Under the pieces are notes generated by a model. That model was not told the DNA's origin and made no database searches. It saw only the letters and a program-made list of their open reading frames with translations. From Rhizobiales bacterium GAS188 (GTDB lineage Bacteria; Pseudomonadota; Alphaproteobacteria; Rhizobiales; Beijerinckiaceae), in the NCBI GenBank assembly GCA_900104855.1, contig FNSS01000001.1, positions 2,294,001 to 2,358,000 on the forward strand: a stretch of 64,000 nt of DNA. Reading direction: 5' to 3'. The position numbers and the translations under genes are program-made. Below, piece by piece: positions 1 through 9,492 of this stretch (the stretch's first letter is position 1; every line of letters starts with the position of its first letter).

Positions 1-2706
1 AGCTTCAGCCATGGCCGCTCGAAGACCGTGGTCGTCGAGAAGGTCAAGCGCCGCGCCGGAACCGATGCGCCGGCACCGGTACAGGCGCCGGTCGTGAAGC
101 GCGTCGCCGCGCCGGCCGTGGCACGCAGCGCCCAGCCGGCTGCACCCACCGCGGCGCGCAGCCCGGCAGCGGCGCCCTCGGCGTCCGCCCCGCAACCTGC
201 GGCGCGCGCACCGGCGCCGCGTGCACCGGCGCCGGCCGGCCAGAAGGCCAGCATCGTGCTGCGCACCCTCACCGATGAGGAGCGCAATCGGCAAGGGACC
301 GCCCTCGCCGAGGAACTCCGCCGCGAGCAGGAAGAGCGCAAGCACGCCGAGGAAGAGGCTCGCCAGCGCGCCCTACGCGATGAGGCCGAGCGCAAGGACC
401 GCGAGGCAGCGGACGAGCGCAAGCGCGACGAAGAGGGTCGTCGCCGCTCCGAGGATCAGGCCAAGAAGAAGGCCGAAGAAGAGGCGCGCCGGCGCTTCGG
501 CGACACGCCGATGCCCTCGCGCCCGCCCGGATCCCCGATCCCGAGGCTCGATCCGCGCCCGGCGCCGTCGGCGGCCGCGAGCGCGATCGCGGCCACGACG
601 ACCGCCTCCGCGTCGCCGTCGGGAACCGCAACGCGCGCTCCGGCGCGCTCCGGCGCCAGCCCGTCGCGCCCCGGCTTGAGCGGCGCCACCCCCACCCGCC
701 GGACGCTGACGCCCGAGAACGAGTCGGGTCCGCGCCCGGCGATCCGCCGGCCCGGCGGCGGCATGGTCGCAAGACCGGCGCCTGCGCCGAGGACCCCGAA
801 AGGCGGCGAGCACAAGCAGCGCGGCCGCCTCACCCTTTCAAATGCGCTCGCGGGCGACGATGAGCGTATGCGCTCGCTCGCGGCGCAGCGCCGCCGCCAG
901 CAACGCATGAAGGGCGGCGCGGGCGAGCAGAAGGAAAAGATCCAGCGCGAAGTCATCGTCCCCGAGACGATCTCGATCCAGGAGCTCGCCAACCGCATGG
1001 CCGAGCGCGCCGTGGACGTGATCCGGCTTTTGATGGCCCAGGGCCAGATGCTGAAGATCACCGATGTGGTCGACGCCGACACCGCGCAGCTCGTCGCCGA
1101 GGAAATGGGCCATACGGTCAAGCGCGTCGCCGAATCCGACGTCGAGGAAGGCCTGTTCGACACGCCCGACCTTCCCGAGGATCTGCTGTCCCGCCCGCCG
1201 GTCGTCACCATCATGGGCCATGTCGACCACGGCAAGACCTCGCTGCTCGACGCCATCCGCTCCGCCGATGTGGTGAGCGGGGAGGCCGGCGGCATCACGC
1301 AGCATATCGGCGCCTATCAGGTCGTCAGCCCGCTCGGCGGCAAGATCACCTTCATCGACACGCCCGGCCACGCCGCCTTCACGGCGATGCGCGCTCGCGG
1401 CGCCAAGGTGACGGATATCGTGATCCTGGTGGTGGCGGCCGATGACGGCGTCATGCCGCAGACCGTGGAGGCCATCAGCCACGCCAAGGCGGCGCATGTG
1501 CCGATCATCGTCGCCATCAACAAGATCGACAAGCCCGACGCCAAGCCGGAGCGGGTGCGCAGCGAGCTGCTGCAATACGAGATCCAGGTGGAATCTCTCG
1601 GCGGCGACGTGCTCGAGGTCGAGGTTTCGGCCACCAAGAAGACCAATCTCGACAAGCTGCTCGAGGCGGTGACGCTGCAATCGGAAGTGCTCGACCTCAA
1701 GGCCGATCCGAACCGTTCCGGCGAAGGCGCGGTGATCGAAGCGCGTCTCGACCGCGGCCGCGGCCCGGTCGCCACGGTGCTGGTGCAGCGCGGCACGCTG
1801 AAGGCCGGCGATATCGTGGTCGCCGGCTCCGAATGGGGCCGCATCCGCACCTTGCTCGACGACAAAGGCCTGACGCTCGCCTCAGCTGGTCCCTCGACGC
1901 CGGTCGAGGTGCTCGGCTTCAACGGCACGCCGGATGCGGGCGACCGGGTCGCTGTGGTCGAGAACGAGGCGCGTGCCCGCGAGGTCACGGCCTATCGCAC
2001 CCGCCAGAAGCGCGAGAAATCGGTGGCCCGCCAGGCCGGCGCGCGCGGCTCGCTCGCCGACATGATGCAGGACCTCAAGACCGGCGCCGGCCGCAAGGAG
2101 TTCCCGCTCGTCGTCAAGGGCGATGTGCAAGGCTCGGTCGAAGCCATCACCGGCGCGCTCGAGAAGCTCGGCAACGAGGAAGTCGGCGCGAGAGTCATCC
2201 TTTCGGGCGTCGGCGGCATCACCGAGAGCGACGTGATCCTCGCCAACGCCTCCGGCGCCGCGGTGATCGGCTTCAATGTGCGTGCCCATAAGGAGGCGCG
2301 CGAAGCGGCCGAGCAGGCCGGGATCGAGATCCGCTACTACAACATCATCTACAACCTCGTGGACGATGTGAAGGATGCGATGTCGGGGCTGCTCGCGCCC
2401 ACCTTGCGCGAGACCATGCTCGGCAATGCCCAGATCCTCGAGATCTTCAGCGTCTCGAAGGTCGGCAAGATCGCCGGCTGCCGCGTCACCGACGGCGTGG
2501 TGCAGAAGGGGGCGAATGTCCGCCTCATCCGCGACAATGTCGTCATCCATGAAGGCAAGCTCTCGACCCTCAAGCGCTTCAAGGACGACGCCGCCGAGGT
2601 ACGCTCCGGCCAGGAATGCGGCATGTCCTTCGAGAGCTACCAGGATATGCGGGCGGGCGACGTGATCGAGTGCTACCGCGTCGAAGAGGTGAAGCGGACG
2701 CTTTGA
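1..2706 (+). CDS. infB: Translation initiation factor IF-2 (5' end outside window)
   Basis: IF-2 is the GTPase that brings initiator fMet-tRNA to the 30S subunit and promotes subunit joining. The frame is open from base 1 (S-F-S-H-G-R-S-K-T) and the upstream residues lie off the window, so the GTG at 28 is internal and not the true start. The first ~100 codons are Ala/Pro-rich. A highly charged Glu/Arg/Lys helix follows at roughly codons 90-165, then a linker, then the conserved part. The G1 loop GHVDHGKT is near codon 405, followed by the G3 motif DTPGHAAF and the G4 motif NKID. The C-terminal EF-Tu-like and fMet-tRNA-binding domains are intact to the TGA at 2704. It is the first visible gene of the infB-rbfA-truB-rpsO-pnp block, whose usual upstream members (nusA, a DUF448 gene) would lie left of the window. 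The identification is certain. Confidence 0.98.
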   Translation, partial: SFSHGRSKTVVVEKVKRRAGTDAPAPVQAPVVKRVAAPAVARSAQPAAPTAARSPAAAPSASAPQPAARAPAPRAPAPAGQKASIVLRTLTDEERNRQGTALAEELRREQEERKHAEEEARQRALRDEAERKDREAADERKRDEEGRRRSEDQAKKKAEEEARRRFGDTPMPSRPPGSPIPRLDPRPAPSAAASAIAATTTASASPSGTATRAPARSGASPSRPGLSGATPTRRTLTPENESGPRPAIRRPGGGMVARPAPAPRTPKGGEHKQRGRLTLSNALAGDDERMRSLAAQRRRQQRMKGGAGEQKEKIQREVIVPETISIQELANRMAERAVDVIRLLMAQGQMLKITDVVDADTAQLVAEEMGHTVKRVAESDVEEGLFDTPDLPEDLLSRPPVVTIMGHVDHGKTSLLDAIRSADVVSGEAGGITQHIGAYQVVSPLGGKITFIDTPGHAAFTAMRARGAKVTDIVILVVAADDGVMPQTVEAISHAKAAHVPIIVAINKIDKPDAKPERVRSELLQYEIQVESLGGDVLEVEVSATKKTNLDKLLEAVTLQSEVLDLKADPNRSGEGAVIEARLDRGRGPVATVLVQRGTLKAGDIVVAGSEWGRIRTLLDDKGLTLASAGPSTPVEVLGFNGTPDAGDRVAVVENEARAREVTAYRTRQKREKSVARQAGARGSLADMMQDLKTGAGRKEFPLVVKGDVQGSVEAITGALEKLGNEEVGARVILSGVGGITESDVILANASGAAVIGFNVRAHKEAREAAEQAGIEIRYYNIIYNLVDDVKDAMSGLLAPTLRETMLGNAQILEIFSVSKVGKIAGCRVTDGVVQKGANVRLIRDNVVIHEGKLSTLKRFKDDAAEVRSGQECGMSFESYQDMRAGDVIECYRVEEVKRTL

Positions 2707-2793
2707 GTCAAGCGGGCGGTCGGCGCGACTTAGCCGCTCGCCTGCGTCGGCGCATGCGATAGTTGAGGGTCATCCCTTGAAGAGGTCACCGCA

Positions 2794-3570
2794 ATGGCTG
2801 ATGTGACGCGCGGCCCGAAGCCGGAAAGCGGCATGCGCGCCCTCATCGCGATGGTGAAGGGCCCAGCGATCGTGCTCGGGCTCGTGCTGGCCTCGCGCAC
2901 GGTGCTGGCTCAGCCATTCTATGTGCCGTCGGGCTCCATGGAGCCGACGCTGCAGATCGGCGACGAGCTGATGGTGGCCAAATACGCCTATGGCTATAGC
3001 CGCTATTCGCTGCCGATCGATCTCAACATCTCGTCCGAGCATCGTCTGCTCGAAAGCCTGCCGCAATATGGCGATGTGGTGGTGTTCCGGCTGCCGCGCG
3101 ACCCGGACCAGGTCTATGTGAAACGGGCCATCGGCCTGCCGGGCGACCGCATCCAGATGCGTGCCGGGCGGCTGTGGATCAACAGCACCATGCTGAAGCT
3201 GCGCGAGGACGGCACCGGCACGGTCGAGTCCGAGGACGGCAACGAGGTCACGGCGCCGCGCTTCGTCGAGACACTGCCCAATGGCCGCGAGCATCCGATC
3301 TTCAAGCTCGATGCCGTCGGCAGCCTCGACGACACCCGTGTCTTCGTGGTGCCGGCCGGCCATGTCTTCATGATGGGCGATAATCGCGACAACTCCCTCG
3401 ACAGCCGCGTTGCGGCGACGGCGGGAGGTGTCGGCTTCGTGCCGGTCGAGAACCTGATCGGCCGCGCCGAGGTGGTGCTGGGCTCCTGGGACCTGCCCAT
3501 GGCTCGGCTTCCGATCACGCAATGGCCCTCGGGGCTGAGGGTCTCCCGCTTCTTTTCCCGCATCCACTGA
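2794..3570 (+). CDS. lepB: Signal peptidase I
   Basis: This 258-residue S26-family protease would cleave signal peptides of exported proteins at the periplasmic face of the inner membrane. A hydrophobic segment at about residues 18-36 acts as membrane anchor. It is followed by the box B motif PSGSMEPTL with the catalytic serine, box D VKRAIGLPGDRI with the general-base lysine, and box E MGDNRDNSLDSR. The start ATG has a GAGG a few bases upstream. The length is normal for the family. The position is odd: the gene sits between infB and rbfA with about 85 bp on either side, whereas infB and rbfA are normally adjacent. Alphaproteobacterial lepB is usually beside rnc and era, so a second signal peptidase gene may exist elsewhere. 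Function is secure; whether it is the main housekeeping copy is not known. Confidence 0.95.
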   Translation: MADVTRGPKPESGMRALIAMVKGPAIVLGLVLASRTVLAQPFYVPSGSMEPTLQIGDELMVAKYAYGYSRYSLPIDLNISSEHRLLESLPQYGDVVVFRLPRDPDQVYVKRAIGLPGDRIQMRAGRLWINSTMLKLREDGTGTVESEDGNEVTAPRFVETLPNGREHPIFKLDAVGSLDDTRVFVVPAGHVFMMGDNRDNSLDSRVAATAGGVGFVPVENLIGRAEVVLGSWDLPMARLPITQWPSGLRVSRFFSRIH

Positions 3571-3619
3571 TCGGGAAAGGACGAACCGCAACACGAAGCG
3601 CCGCTCGAGCGCCGTCGTC

Positions 3620-3647
3620 GCATGAGGATCCCGGTTCAATTCCGGGG
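3620..3647 (+). other. tRNA T-arm-like fragment in the rbfA leader
   Basis: Between lepB and rbfA the sequence GCATGAGG is followed by a 5-bp stem CCCGG/CCGGG enclosing the 7-base loop TTCAATT. That loop fits the tRNA T-loop consensus TTCRANY exactly. GCATGAGG resembles the anticodon-stem/variable-loop part of alphaproteobacterial tRNA-Ala. No matching 5' acceptor strand, D-arm or anticodon arm is present upstream, so this is not a functional tRNA gene. It may be a remnant of a tRNA 3' end or a chance hairpin just before the rbfA start. Confidence 0.4.
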
Positions 3648-3655
3648 CATTTGAT

Positions 3656-4123
3656 ATGGCAAAGCATCAATCCGCAAAGGCCCGCCGGGGCCCCTCGCAA
3701 CGCTCATTGCGCGTCGGCGAGCTCGTACGCCATGCGCTCGCCGACATGCTGTCGCGCGGCGAGGTGCGTGACGATGTCCTGGAAAGCCATGTGATCACCA
3801 TTCCGGAAGTGCGGATGTCACCCGATATGCGCCTGGCGACCGCCTATGTGATGCCGCTCGGCGGCAAGGATGTCGCGCCGGTGCTCGAGGCGCTCGAGCG
3901 CAACCGGCGCTTCATCAAGGGCGAGATCGCGCACCGGATCAATCTGCGCTACGCGCCCGATATCCGCTTCCGTCGCGATCAGACCTTCGAGGAAGCCTCG
4001 CGCATCGACGCGCTCCTGCATTCGGACAGGGTGCGCCGAGATCTCGAGAAAGCGCGCGAAGAAGACCGCGACGAAGATCCTGCCGCAAACCAAGATCCTG
4101 CCCCCAAAGAGGACAATGATTGA
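3656..4123 (+). CDS. rbfA: Ribosome-binding factor A
   Basis: RbfA binds the 30S subunit near the 5' helix of 16S rRNA during late maturation and cold adaptation. The 155-residue product has the expected single KH-like domain. Recognisable blocks are [14 protein letters not shown] near the N-terminus, [12 protein letters not shown]-type residues around 45 and a C-terminal block with [17 protein letters not shown] and IDALL. It ends in a charged Asp/Glu/Lys tail ([12 protein letters not shown]). Its TGA at 4121-4123 shares one base with the truB ATG, so the two are translationally coupled. No strong Shine-Dalgarno sequence is visible before its ATG; the T-arm-like hairpin occupies that position. 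Confidence 0.96.
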   Translation: MAKHQSAKARRGPSQRSLRVGELVRHALADMLSRGEVRDDVLESHVITIPEVRMSPDMRLATAYVMPLGGKDVAPVLEALERNRRFIKGEIAHRINLRYAPDIRFRRDQTFEEASRIDALLHSDRVRRDLEKAREEDRDEDPAANQDPAPKEDND

Positions 4124-5139
4124 TGCAGCCGACCGACTTTCCGCCATCCCGGGAACACGCCGAGGCCGTGCACCCGGAAGGGCATGCGGCGGATGCGAAG
4201 GAGCGCCATAACCTGCCGCCGCGCCCGAAGAAGCGCGAGGTGAATGGCTGGCTCGTGGTCGACAAGGCGGTCGGCATCACCTCGACCCATGCGGTCGCGG
4301 TGGCGAAGCGCCTGTTCAACGCCAAGAAGGCGGGCCATGCGGGCACGCTCGACCCCCTGGCGTCCGGCCTCCTGCCGATCGCCTTCGGCGAGGCGACCAA
4401 GACCGTCCCTTACGTCATGGACGGGCGCAAGGGTTATCGCTTCACCGTGAGCTGGGGCGAAGAGCGCGACACCGATGACAGCGAGGGTGCGGTCACGGCT
4501 GCGAGCCCCGAGCGGCCCTCGCGCTCGGCGGTCGAGGCGGCCCTTCCCGCCTTCATCGGCGAGATCATGCAGACGCCGCCGCGCTATTCGGCGATCAAGA
4601 TCGCCGGCGAGCGCGCCTATGACCTGTCGCGGGCCGGCGAGACCGTGAAGCTCGAAGCGCGACCCGTGAAGATCGACCAGCTGACCCTGATCGCTCACGA
4701 GACCGATACCAGCATCTTCGAATCCGTCTGCGGCAAGGGCACGTATGTGCGCGCCATCGCGCGCGATCTCGGGCGGATGCTCGGCTGCTTCGGCCATGTG
4801 AGCGCCTTGCGGCGGACACGAGTCGGGCCGTTTTCGGAGAAAGACTCGATTTCACTGGACGATCTCGCCGTTTTGCGCGATAAGGCCGCCGCTGGCGAAG
4901 GGAACTTGGCCGGCGAATTACTGCCCGTTGCGACCGCGCTGGACGACATCCCGGCGCTGGCCGTGAGCCGGGCGGATGCGGGACGGCTTCGCAGAGGCCA
5001 ATCCGTCTTGCTACGCGGGCGAGATGCCCCGCTCCTCCAAGGACGTATCAGCGTGACGTCGGAGGGTGCCCTGGTGGCGCTCGCCGAGGCCGAGGGAGCG
5101 GAGATCAAGCCGACGCGCATCTTCAATCTGGGTCGCTGA
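4123..5139 (+). CDS. truB: tRNA pseudouridine(55) synthase
   Basis: TruB converts U55 of the tRNA T-loop to pseudouridine. The chosen start is the ATG at 4123, which overlaps the rbfA stop (TGATG). A TTG one codon upstream is possible but unnecessary. The first ~38 residues are a polar extension (ending PRPKKREVNG) before the conserved WLVVDKAVGITSTHAV. The catalytic-aspartate motif GHAGTLDPLASGLLPIAFGEATK follows, then the TPPRYSAIKIAGERAYDLSR block and CGKGTYVRAIARDLG. The C-terminal PUA-like region is present. Length (338 aa) is typical of alphaproteobacterial TruB with its N-terminal extension. Confidence 0.97.
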   Translation: MQPTDFPPSREHAEAVHPEGHAADAKERHNLPPRPKKREVNGWLVVDKAVGITSTHAVAVAKRLFNAKKAGHAGTLDPLASGLLPIAFGEATKTVPYVMDGRKGYRFTVSWGEERDTDDSEGAVTAASPERPSRSAVEAALPAFIGEIMQTPPRYSAIKIAGERAYDLSRAGETVKLEARPVKIDQLTLIAHETDTSIFESVCGKGTYVRAIARDLGRMLGCFGHVSALRRTRVGPFSEKDSISLDDLAVLRDKAAAGEGNLAGELLPVATALDDIPALAVSRADAGRLRRGQSVLLRGRDAPLLQGRISVTSEGALVALAEAEGAEIKPTRIFNLGR

Positions 5140-5166
5140 GGCGCCCGCGCGAGAAAGGACAACCCG

Positions 5167-5436
5167 ATGTCGATTGCTGCCGAGCGCAAGACGGCGCTCA
5201 TTTCCGATTATGCGACCAAGAAGGGCGACACCGGGTCGCCCGAGGTGCAGGTGGCGATCCTGACGGAACGCATCAACAACCTCACCGAGCATTTCAAGTC
5301 GCATGTGAAGGATAATCATTCACGCCGCGGCCTCTTGAAGATGGTCTCGCAGCGCCGTTCGCTTCTGAACTATCTGAAGGGCAGGGATGAGCCCCGATAC
5401 AAGGCGCTGATCGAGCGCCTCGGCATCCGCCGCTGA
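5167..5436 (+). CDS. rpsO: Ribosomal protein uS15
   Basis: This 89-residue primary-binding protein of the 30S subunit attaches to the three-way junction of 16S rRNA. The sequence is typical from [12 protein letters not shown] through the [19 protein letters not shown] core to [21 protein letters not shown]. The ATG has an AGGA nine bases upstream. It lies 27 bp after truB and 302 bp before pnp, the conserved alphaproteobacterial order. Confidence 0.98.
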   Translation: MSIAAERKTALISDYATKKGDTGSPEVQVAILTERINNLTEHFKSHVKDNHSRRGLLKMVSQRRSLLNYLKGRDEPRYKALIERLGIRR

Positions 5437-5441
5437 CAGCC

Positions 5442-5472
5442 CAGCCGGCGCGCCGATCGGGCGGGCCGGCTG
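5442..5472 (+). terminator. Weak intercistronic hairpin after rpsO
   Basis: A perfect 8-bp stem CAGCCGGC/GCCGGCTG (5442-5449 and 5465-5472) with a 15-base GC-rich loop begins five bases after the rpsO stop. There is no T-tract, so it is more likely a 3'-end stabilising or processing structure than an efficient intrinsic terminator. The rest of the 302-bp gap to pnp holds no gene. Confidence 0.35.
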
Positions 5473-5598
5473 CGCTTGACTGCGCCCGCATCATGGTGAT
5501 TGCGGGCGACGAACCCGCCGGCAGGCCTAGCCGCCATGGCAGGATCGTTGGACGCTTTGGCGCCATGGCCCGATATCCGCAAGGTTCGGGCCTATCGC

Positions 5599-5631
5599 GC
5601 CGATAAGTCGGGCCTATTGCGACTTGTCGGT
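5599..5631 (+). promoter_or_regulatory. Hairpin in the pnp leader, candidate autoregulatory site
   Basis: The core stem CGATAAGTCG (5601-5610) pairs with CGACTTGTCG (5620-5629) with one G-U pair around a 9-base loop. It extends by a C-G and a G-U pair to 12 bp. Part of the loop belongs to a 9-base direct repeat CGGGCCTAT (5587-5595 and 5609-5617). It lies 108 bases before the pnp start. In E. coli, pnp expression is autoregulated through an RNase III-cut hairpin in the same leader position. Equivalence here is inference. Confidence 0.4.
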
Positions 5632-5738
5632 CGCGACCGGATGTCCCGGAAGGGGATTTCCGGCAGGCGCGTCGCATGAAGAGCGTCTTGCAATCTTGCT
5701 CATGGCTCCGCGCCCGCCGGCCAACCATGAGGACAATC

Positions 5739-7901
5739 ATGTTCGATATTCAACGTGAAGTGCTGGAATGGGGCGGCCGCCGCCTCGTCCTGGAGACCGG
5801 CAAAGTGGCGCGTCAGGCCGATGGCGCCGTGCTCGCCACCTATGGCGATACCACCGTGCTCGCCACCGTCGTCGCCGCCAAGGCGCCCAAGCCCGGCATC
5901 GATTTCATGCCGCTCACCGTCAACTACCAGGAGAAGGCCTTCGCGGCCGGCCGCATTCCGGGCGGCTTCTTCAAGCGGGAGGGCCGGCCCTCCGAGAAGG
6001 AGACGCTGACCTCGCGCCTCATCGACCGTCCCATCCGCCCGCTCTTCATCGATGGCTGGCGCTGCGACACGCAGGTCGTCATCACGGTGCTGTCGCACGA
6101 CCTCGAGAACGATCCCGACATCCTGGCGATGGTCGCGGCCTCGGCGGCCCTGACCATCTCGGGCGCCCCTTTCATGGGCCCGATCGGCGGCGCGCGCGTC
6201 GCCTATGTCGACGGCCAATACGTGCTCAACCCGACGCTCGACCAGCTGAAATCGTCGACGCTCGACCTCGTCGTCGCCGGCACCCAGGACGCGGTGCTGA
6301 TGGTCGAATCGGAGGCCAAGGAGCTCCCCGAGGACGTGATGCTCGGCGCCGTGATGTTCGGCCATAAGGGCTTCCAGCCCGTGATCGAGGCGATCATCCG
6401 CCTCGCCGAGATGGCCGGCAAGGAGCCGCGCGAGGTGGTCAAGCCCGACCATTCGGCGCTGGAGAAGGCCGTGCTCGAGCTGGCGGAGACCGATCTGCGC
6501 GCCGCCTACAAGATCACCGCCAAGCAGGAGCGCTACAACGCGGTCGACGCCGTCAAGGCCAAGATCACCGCGCATTTCTTCCCCGAAGGCGCCGAGCCCG
6601 CCCACACCAAGGAAGAGGTCTCGGGCGTCGTCAAGGAGCTGCAGGCGAAGATCGTCCGCTGGAACATTCTCGACGACGGGGCCCGCATCGACGGACGCGA
6701 CGTCAAGACGGTGCGTCCGATCGTCAGCGAGGTCGGCATCCTGCCGCGCACGCATGGCTCGGCGCTGTTCACGCGCGGCGAGACCCAGGCGCTGGTGGTG
6801 GCGACGCTCGGCACCGGCGATGACGAGCAGTTCATCGACGAGCTCGAGGGCACGCGCAAGGAGACGTTCCTCCTGCACTACAACTTCCCGCCCTATTCGG
6901 TCGGCGAGACCGGCCGCATGGGTTCGCCCGGCCGGCGCGAAATCGGCCATGGCAAGCTCGCCTGGCGCGCCGTGCACCCCTTGCTGCCGCCGCACCATGA
7001 ATTCCCCTACACGGTCCGCCTCGTCTCCGAGATCACCGAGTCGAACGGCTCCTCCTCGATGGCGACGGTATGCGGCTCCTCGCTCGCCCTGATGGATGCG
7101 GGCGTGCCCCTGCGCCGTCCGGTGGCCGGCATCGCCATGGGCCTCATCCTCGAGGGCGAGCGCTTCGCGGTGCTCTCCGACATCCTCGGCGACGAAGACC
7201 ATCTCGGCGACATGGACTTCAAGGTGGCCGGCACCGATACCGGCATCACCTCGCTGCAGATGGACATCAAGATCGCCGGCATCACCGAGGAGATCATGCG
7301 GGTCGCCCTCGGCCAGGCAAAGGATGGCCGCCTGCATATCCTCGGCGAGATGTCCAAGGCCCTGACCGGCGCGCGCGCCGAGCTCGGCCAATACGCGCCG
7401 CGCATCGAGGTGATCCAGATCCCGGTCGACAAGATCCGCGAAGTGATCGGTTCGGGCGGCAAGGTGATCCGCGAGATCGTCGAGAAGACCGGCGCCAAGA
7501 TCGATATCTCCGATGACGGCACCGTGAAGGTCGCCTCGGCGAACCATGAATCGATCGCTGCGGCGCTCAACTGGATCAAGTCGATCGCTTCCGAGCCCGA
7601 GGCCGGCCATATCTACGAGGGCACGGTCGTCAAGGTGATGGAGTTCGGCGCCTTCGTGAACTTCTTCGGACCGAAGGACGGCCTCGTCCACATCTCCGAG
7701 CTCGCGCCGCGCCGCGTCGCCAAGGTGACCGACGTGGTCAAGGAAGGCGACAAGGTGAAGGTGAAGTTCCTCGGCATGGACGAGCGCGGCAAGACCCGCC
7801 TGTCCATGAAGGTCGTCGACCAGCAGACCGGCGAGGACATCACCGAGAAGCTGCGCGCCGAGCGCGACGCCGAGCGCACCCAGAAGCAGCCGGCAGCGTA
7901 A
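5739..7901 (+). CDS. pnp: Polyribonucleotide nucleotidyltransferase (PNPase)
   Basis: PNPase is the 3'-5' phosphorolytic exoribonuclease of mRNA decay. I place the start at the ATG beginning [14 protein letters not shown], preceded by GAGGA at a good distance. The frame extends 21 codons further upstream but those residues are not PNPase-like. The 720-residue protein contains two RNase PH domains separated by the all-alpha linker. A KH domain lies around residues 555-615 ([15 protein letters not shown]) and an S1 domain around 620-690 ([19 protein letters not shown]). The Lys/Glu-rich C-terminal tail is short. It closes the infB-pnp block. Confidence 0.98.
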   Translation: MFDIQREVLEWGGRRLVLETGKVARQADGAVLATYGDTTVLATVVAAKAPKPGIDFMPLTVNYQEKAFAAGRIPGGFFKREGRPSEKETLTSRLIDRPIRPLFIDGWRCDTQVVITVLSHDLENDPDILAMVAASAALTISGAPFMGPIGGARVAYVDGQYVLNPTLDQLKSSTLDLVVAGTQDAVLMVESEAKELPEDVMLGAVMFGHKGFQPVIEAIIRLAEMAGKEPREVVKPDHSALEKAVLELAETDLRAAYKITAKQERYNAVDAVKAKITAHFFPEGAEPAHTKEEVSGVVKELQAKIVRWNILDDGARIDGRDVKTVRPIVSEVGILPRTHGSALFTRGETQALVVATLGTGDDEQFIDELEGTRKETFLLHYNFPPYSVGETGRMGSPGRREIGHGKLAWRAVHPLLPPHHEFPYTVRLVSEITESNGSSSMATVCGSSLALMDAGVPLRRPVAGIAMGLILEGERFAVLSDILGDEDHLGDMDFKVAGTDTGITSLQMDIKIAGITEEIMRVALGQAKDGRLHILGEMSKALTGARAELGQYAPRIEVIQIPVDKIREVIGSGGKVIREIVEKTGAKIDISDDGTVKVASANHESIAAALNWIKSIASEPEAGHIYEGTVVKVMEFGAFVNFFGPKDGLVHISELAPRRVAKVTDVVKEGDKVKVKFLGMDERGKTRLSMKVVDQQTGEDITEKLRAERDAERTQKQPAA

Positions 7902-7930
7902 GAACCAACGGGCCCTTGCGGCCGCGCCCT

Positions 7931-7953
7931 GGGACCGCGACCGTCTCGGTCGC
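7931..7953 (+). repeat. Dispersed REP-like half element, copy 1
   Basis: This 23-base unit begins GGGACCGCG and contains the hairpin GCGACCG-TCT-CGGTCGC. An identical 23-mer occurs at 48493-48515 (opposite strand), 57525-57547 and 57617-57639. Similarity continues for about 25 bases downstream (CTTT...TTCCC.GCG). It sits 29 bases after the pnp stop, consistent with an intergenic, transcribed, palindromic repeat. Confidence 0.75.
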
Positions 7954-7989
7954 CTTTACTTCCCAGCGGCGCGGCGAATGGCACGGTGT

Positions 7990-8044
7990 TGCCGGCTGGA
8001 AGCCGGCGGTCCAATCGCGCCGGACCGCCGGCTTCTAGCCGGCA
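7990..8044. repeat. Long near-perfect palindrome upstream of ndh
   Basis: Two 23-base arms (7990-8012 and 8022-8044) are reverse complements with a single mismatch and enclose a 9-base loop. Each arm contains the smaller palindrome GCCGGC(T)..AGCCGGC. As RNA it would form a very stable hairpin 71 bases before the ndh ATG. No T-tract follows. It may be an intergenic repeat of another family, a shared terminator, or a barrier between pnp and ndh. Confidence 0.7.
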
Positions 8045-8115
8045 TTCCGGGGTGGTGCTCGTAAAGCTCCAAAAACCCAGTTAGGTATGAGGCCTGCCGC
8101 GACGCGGACCGCCTC

Positions 8116-9480
8116 ATGCCCGACGCCTTGTCACGCAAAGCTGGAGACGATGTGGGCGCCGCCGCGGCGCGCGCCCACCGCATCGTCGTGGTCGGCGGCG
8201 GCGCGGCGGGCCTCGAGCTCGTCACCCGCCTCGGCGACAAGCTCGGCAAGCGGGGTCTCGCCGAGATCATCCTGGTCGAGCGCAGCCGGACCCATCTGTG
8301 GAAGCCGCTGCTGCACGCGGTGGCTGCAGGCAGCATGGATCCGAGCGAGCACCAGCTCAACTATCTGGCGCAGGCCCATTGGCACCATTTCCGCTACCAG
8401 TACGGCGAGATGATCGGCCTCGACCGGGCCGGAAAGCGCGTCCACCTCGCCGCCACCTTCGACGAGGAAGGCCGCCAGATCACCACGGCCCGCGACATCG
8501 CCTATGACACGCTGGTGATCGCCATCGGCAGCGTCACCAATGATTTCGGCACGCCGGGCGCGGCCGAGCATGCGGTGCCTCTCGAGACGCCCGAGCAGGC
8601 GGTGCGCTTCCATCACCGGCTGGTCAATGCCTGCCTGCGCGCCCAGGCACAGGAAGGGCCCGTGCGGCCCGGCCAATTGCATGTTGCCATCATCGGGGCG
8701 GGCGCGACCGGCACCGAGCTCGCAGCCGAGCTCTACCAGACGGCGCGCGACGTGGTGGCCTACGGCCTCGACCATGTCGACCCCGACAAGGATATCCGCA
8801 TCATCCTGGTCGAGAGCGCGAGCCGCATCCTGCCGGCCTTGCCGGAACGCATCTCGGAGGCGACGCTGCGCCTGCTGCAGAAGCTCGGCGTCGAGGTCCG
8901 CACCGGGGCGCCGGTCGCCGAGGTGCGTGCCGACGGGATCAGGCTCGCCAGCGGCGAGATTATTCCCTCCGAGCTCGTGATCTGGGCGGCGGGCGTCAAG
9001 GGCCCGGACGTGCTGCGCGACCTCGACGGGCTCGAGGTCAACCGCGTCAACCAGCTCACCGTCACCCCGACGCTGCAGACGACGCGCGACACCGACATCT
9101 TCGCCATCGGCGATTGCGCCGCCTGTCCGAGGCAGGGATTCGAGCAGCCCGTGCCGCCCCGCGCCCAAGCGGCGCATCAGGAGGCTGCCCATCTGCTGCG
9201 GCAGCTCAGGCGTCGGCTCGAGGGCAAGCCGCTCGAACCTTTCGCCTATCGGGATTTCGGCTCGCTCGTCTCGTTCGGGCGCCTCGGCGCGATCGGTAAC
9301 CTGATGGGGCTCTTCCTCGGCAAGAACCTGTTCATCGAGGGCGCCCTGGCGCGCCTCATGTACCGCTCGCTCTACAAGATGCATGAGGTGGCGCTGCACG
9401 GTGCCGTGAAGACAGCCATGGGTGCGCTGGCGCGCGGCCTGTCACGCCGGCGCGGCGAGCCCAAGGTCAAGCTGCACTGA
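8116..9480 (+). CDS. ndh: Type II NADH dehydrogenase-like NAD(P)/FAD oxidoreductase
   Basis: The 454-residue product has the plan of single-subunit, non-proton-pumping NADH:quinone oxidoreductases (NDH-2). An FAD-binding Rossmann motif VVGGGAAGLELV is near residue 24. An NAD-binding motif GAGATGTELAAE is near residue 194. The second FAD contact IFAIGDCAACP is near residue 330. A C-terminal region with amphipathic and hydrophobic stretches (LGAIGNLMGLFLGKNLFIEG) would provide membrane association. It would feed electrons from NADH to the quinone pool at the cytoplasmic face of the inner membrane. It is monocistronic, and its stop is 12 bp from the end of the convergent DOPA-dioxygenase-like gene. 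A sulfide:quinone oxidoreductase is an alternative but the characteristic cysteines are not apparent. Confidence 0.88.
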   Translation: MPDALSRKAGDDVGAAAARAHRIVVVGGGAAGLELVTRLGDKLGKRGLAEIILVERSRTHLWKPLLHAVAAGSMDPSEHQLNYLAQAHWHHFRYQYGEMIGLDRAGKRVHLAATFDEEGRQITTARDIAYDTLVIAIGSVTNDFGTPGAAEHAVPLETPEQAVRFHHRLVNACLRAQAQEGPVRPGQLHVAIIGAGATGTELAAELYQTARDVVAYGLDHVDPDKDIRIILVESASRILPALPERISEATLRLLQKLGVEVRTGAPVAEVRADGIRLASGEIIPSELVIWAAGVKGPDVLRDLDGLEVNRVNQLTVTPTLQTTRDTDIFAIGDCAACPRQGFEQPVPPRAQAAHQEAAHLLRQLRRRLEGKPLEPFAYRDFGSLVSFGRLGAIGNLMGLFLGKNLFIEGALARLMYRSLYKMHEVALHGAVKTAMGALARGLSRRRGEPKVKLH

Positions 9481-9492
9481 GCCTATCCGCAG

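Noticed and set aside
3620-3655. A complete tRNA gene before rbfA
   Set aside because: Only a T-arm can be drawn. No acceptor, D or anticodon arms fit upstream, so I list it only as a fragment.
5700-7691. 663-codon minus-strand frame antisense to pnp
   Set aside because: It is a shadow of PNPase, with Asp/His/Leu/Gly-rich composition and no recognisable domain.
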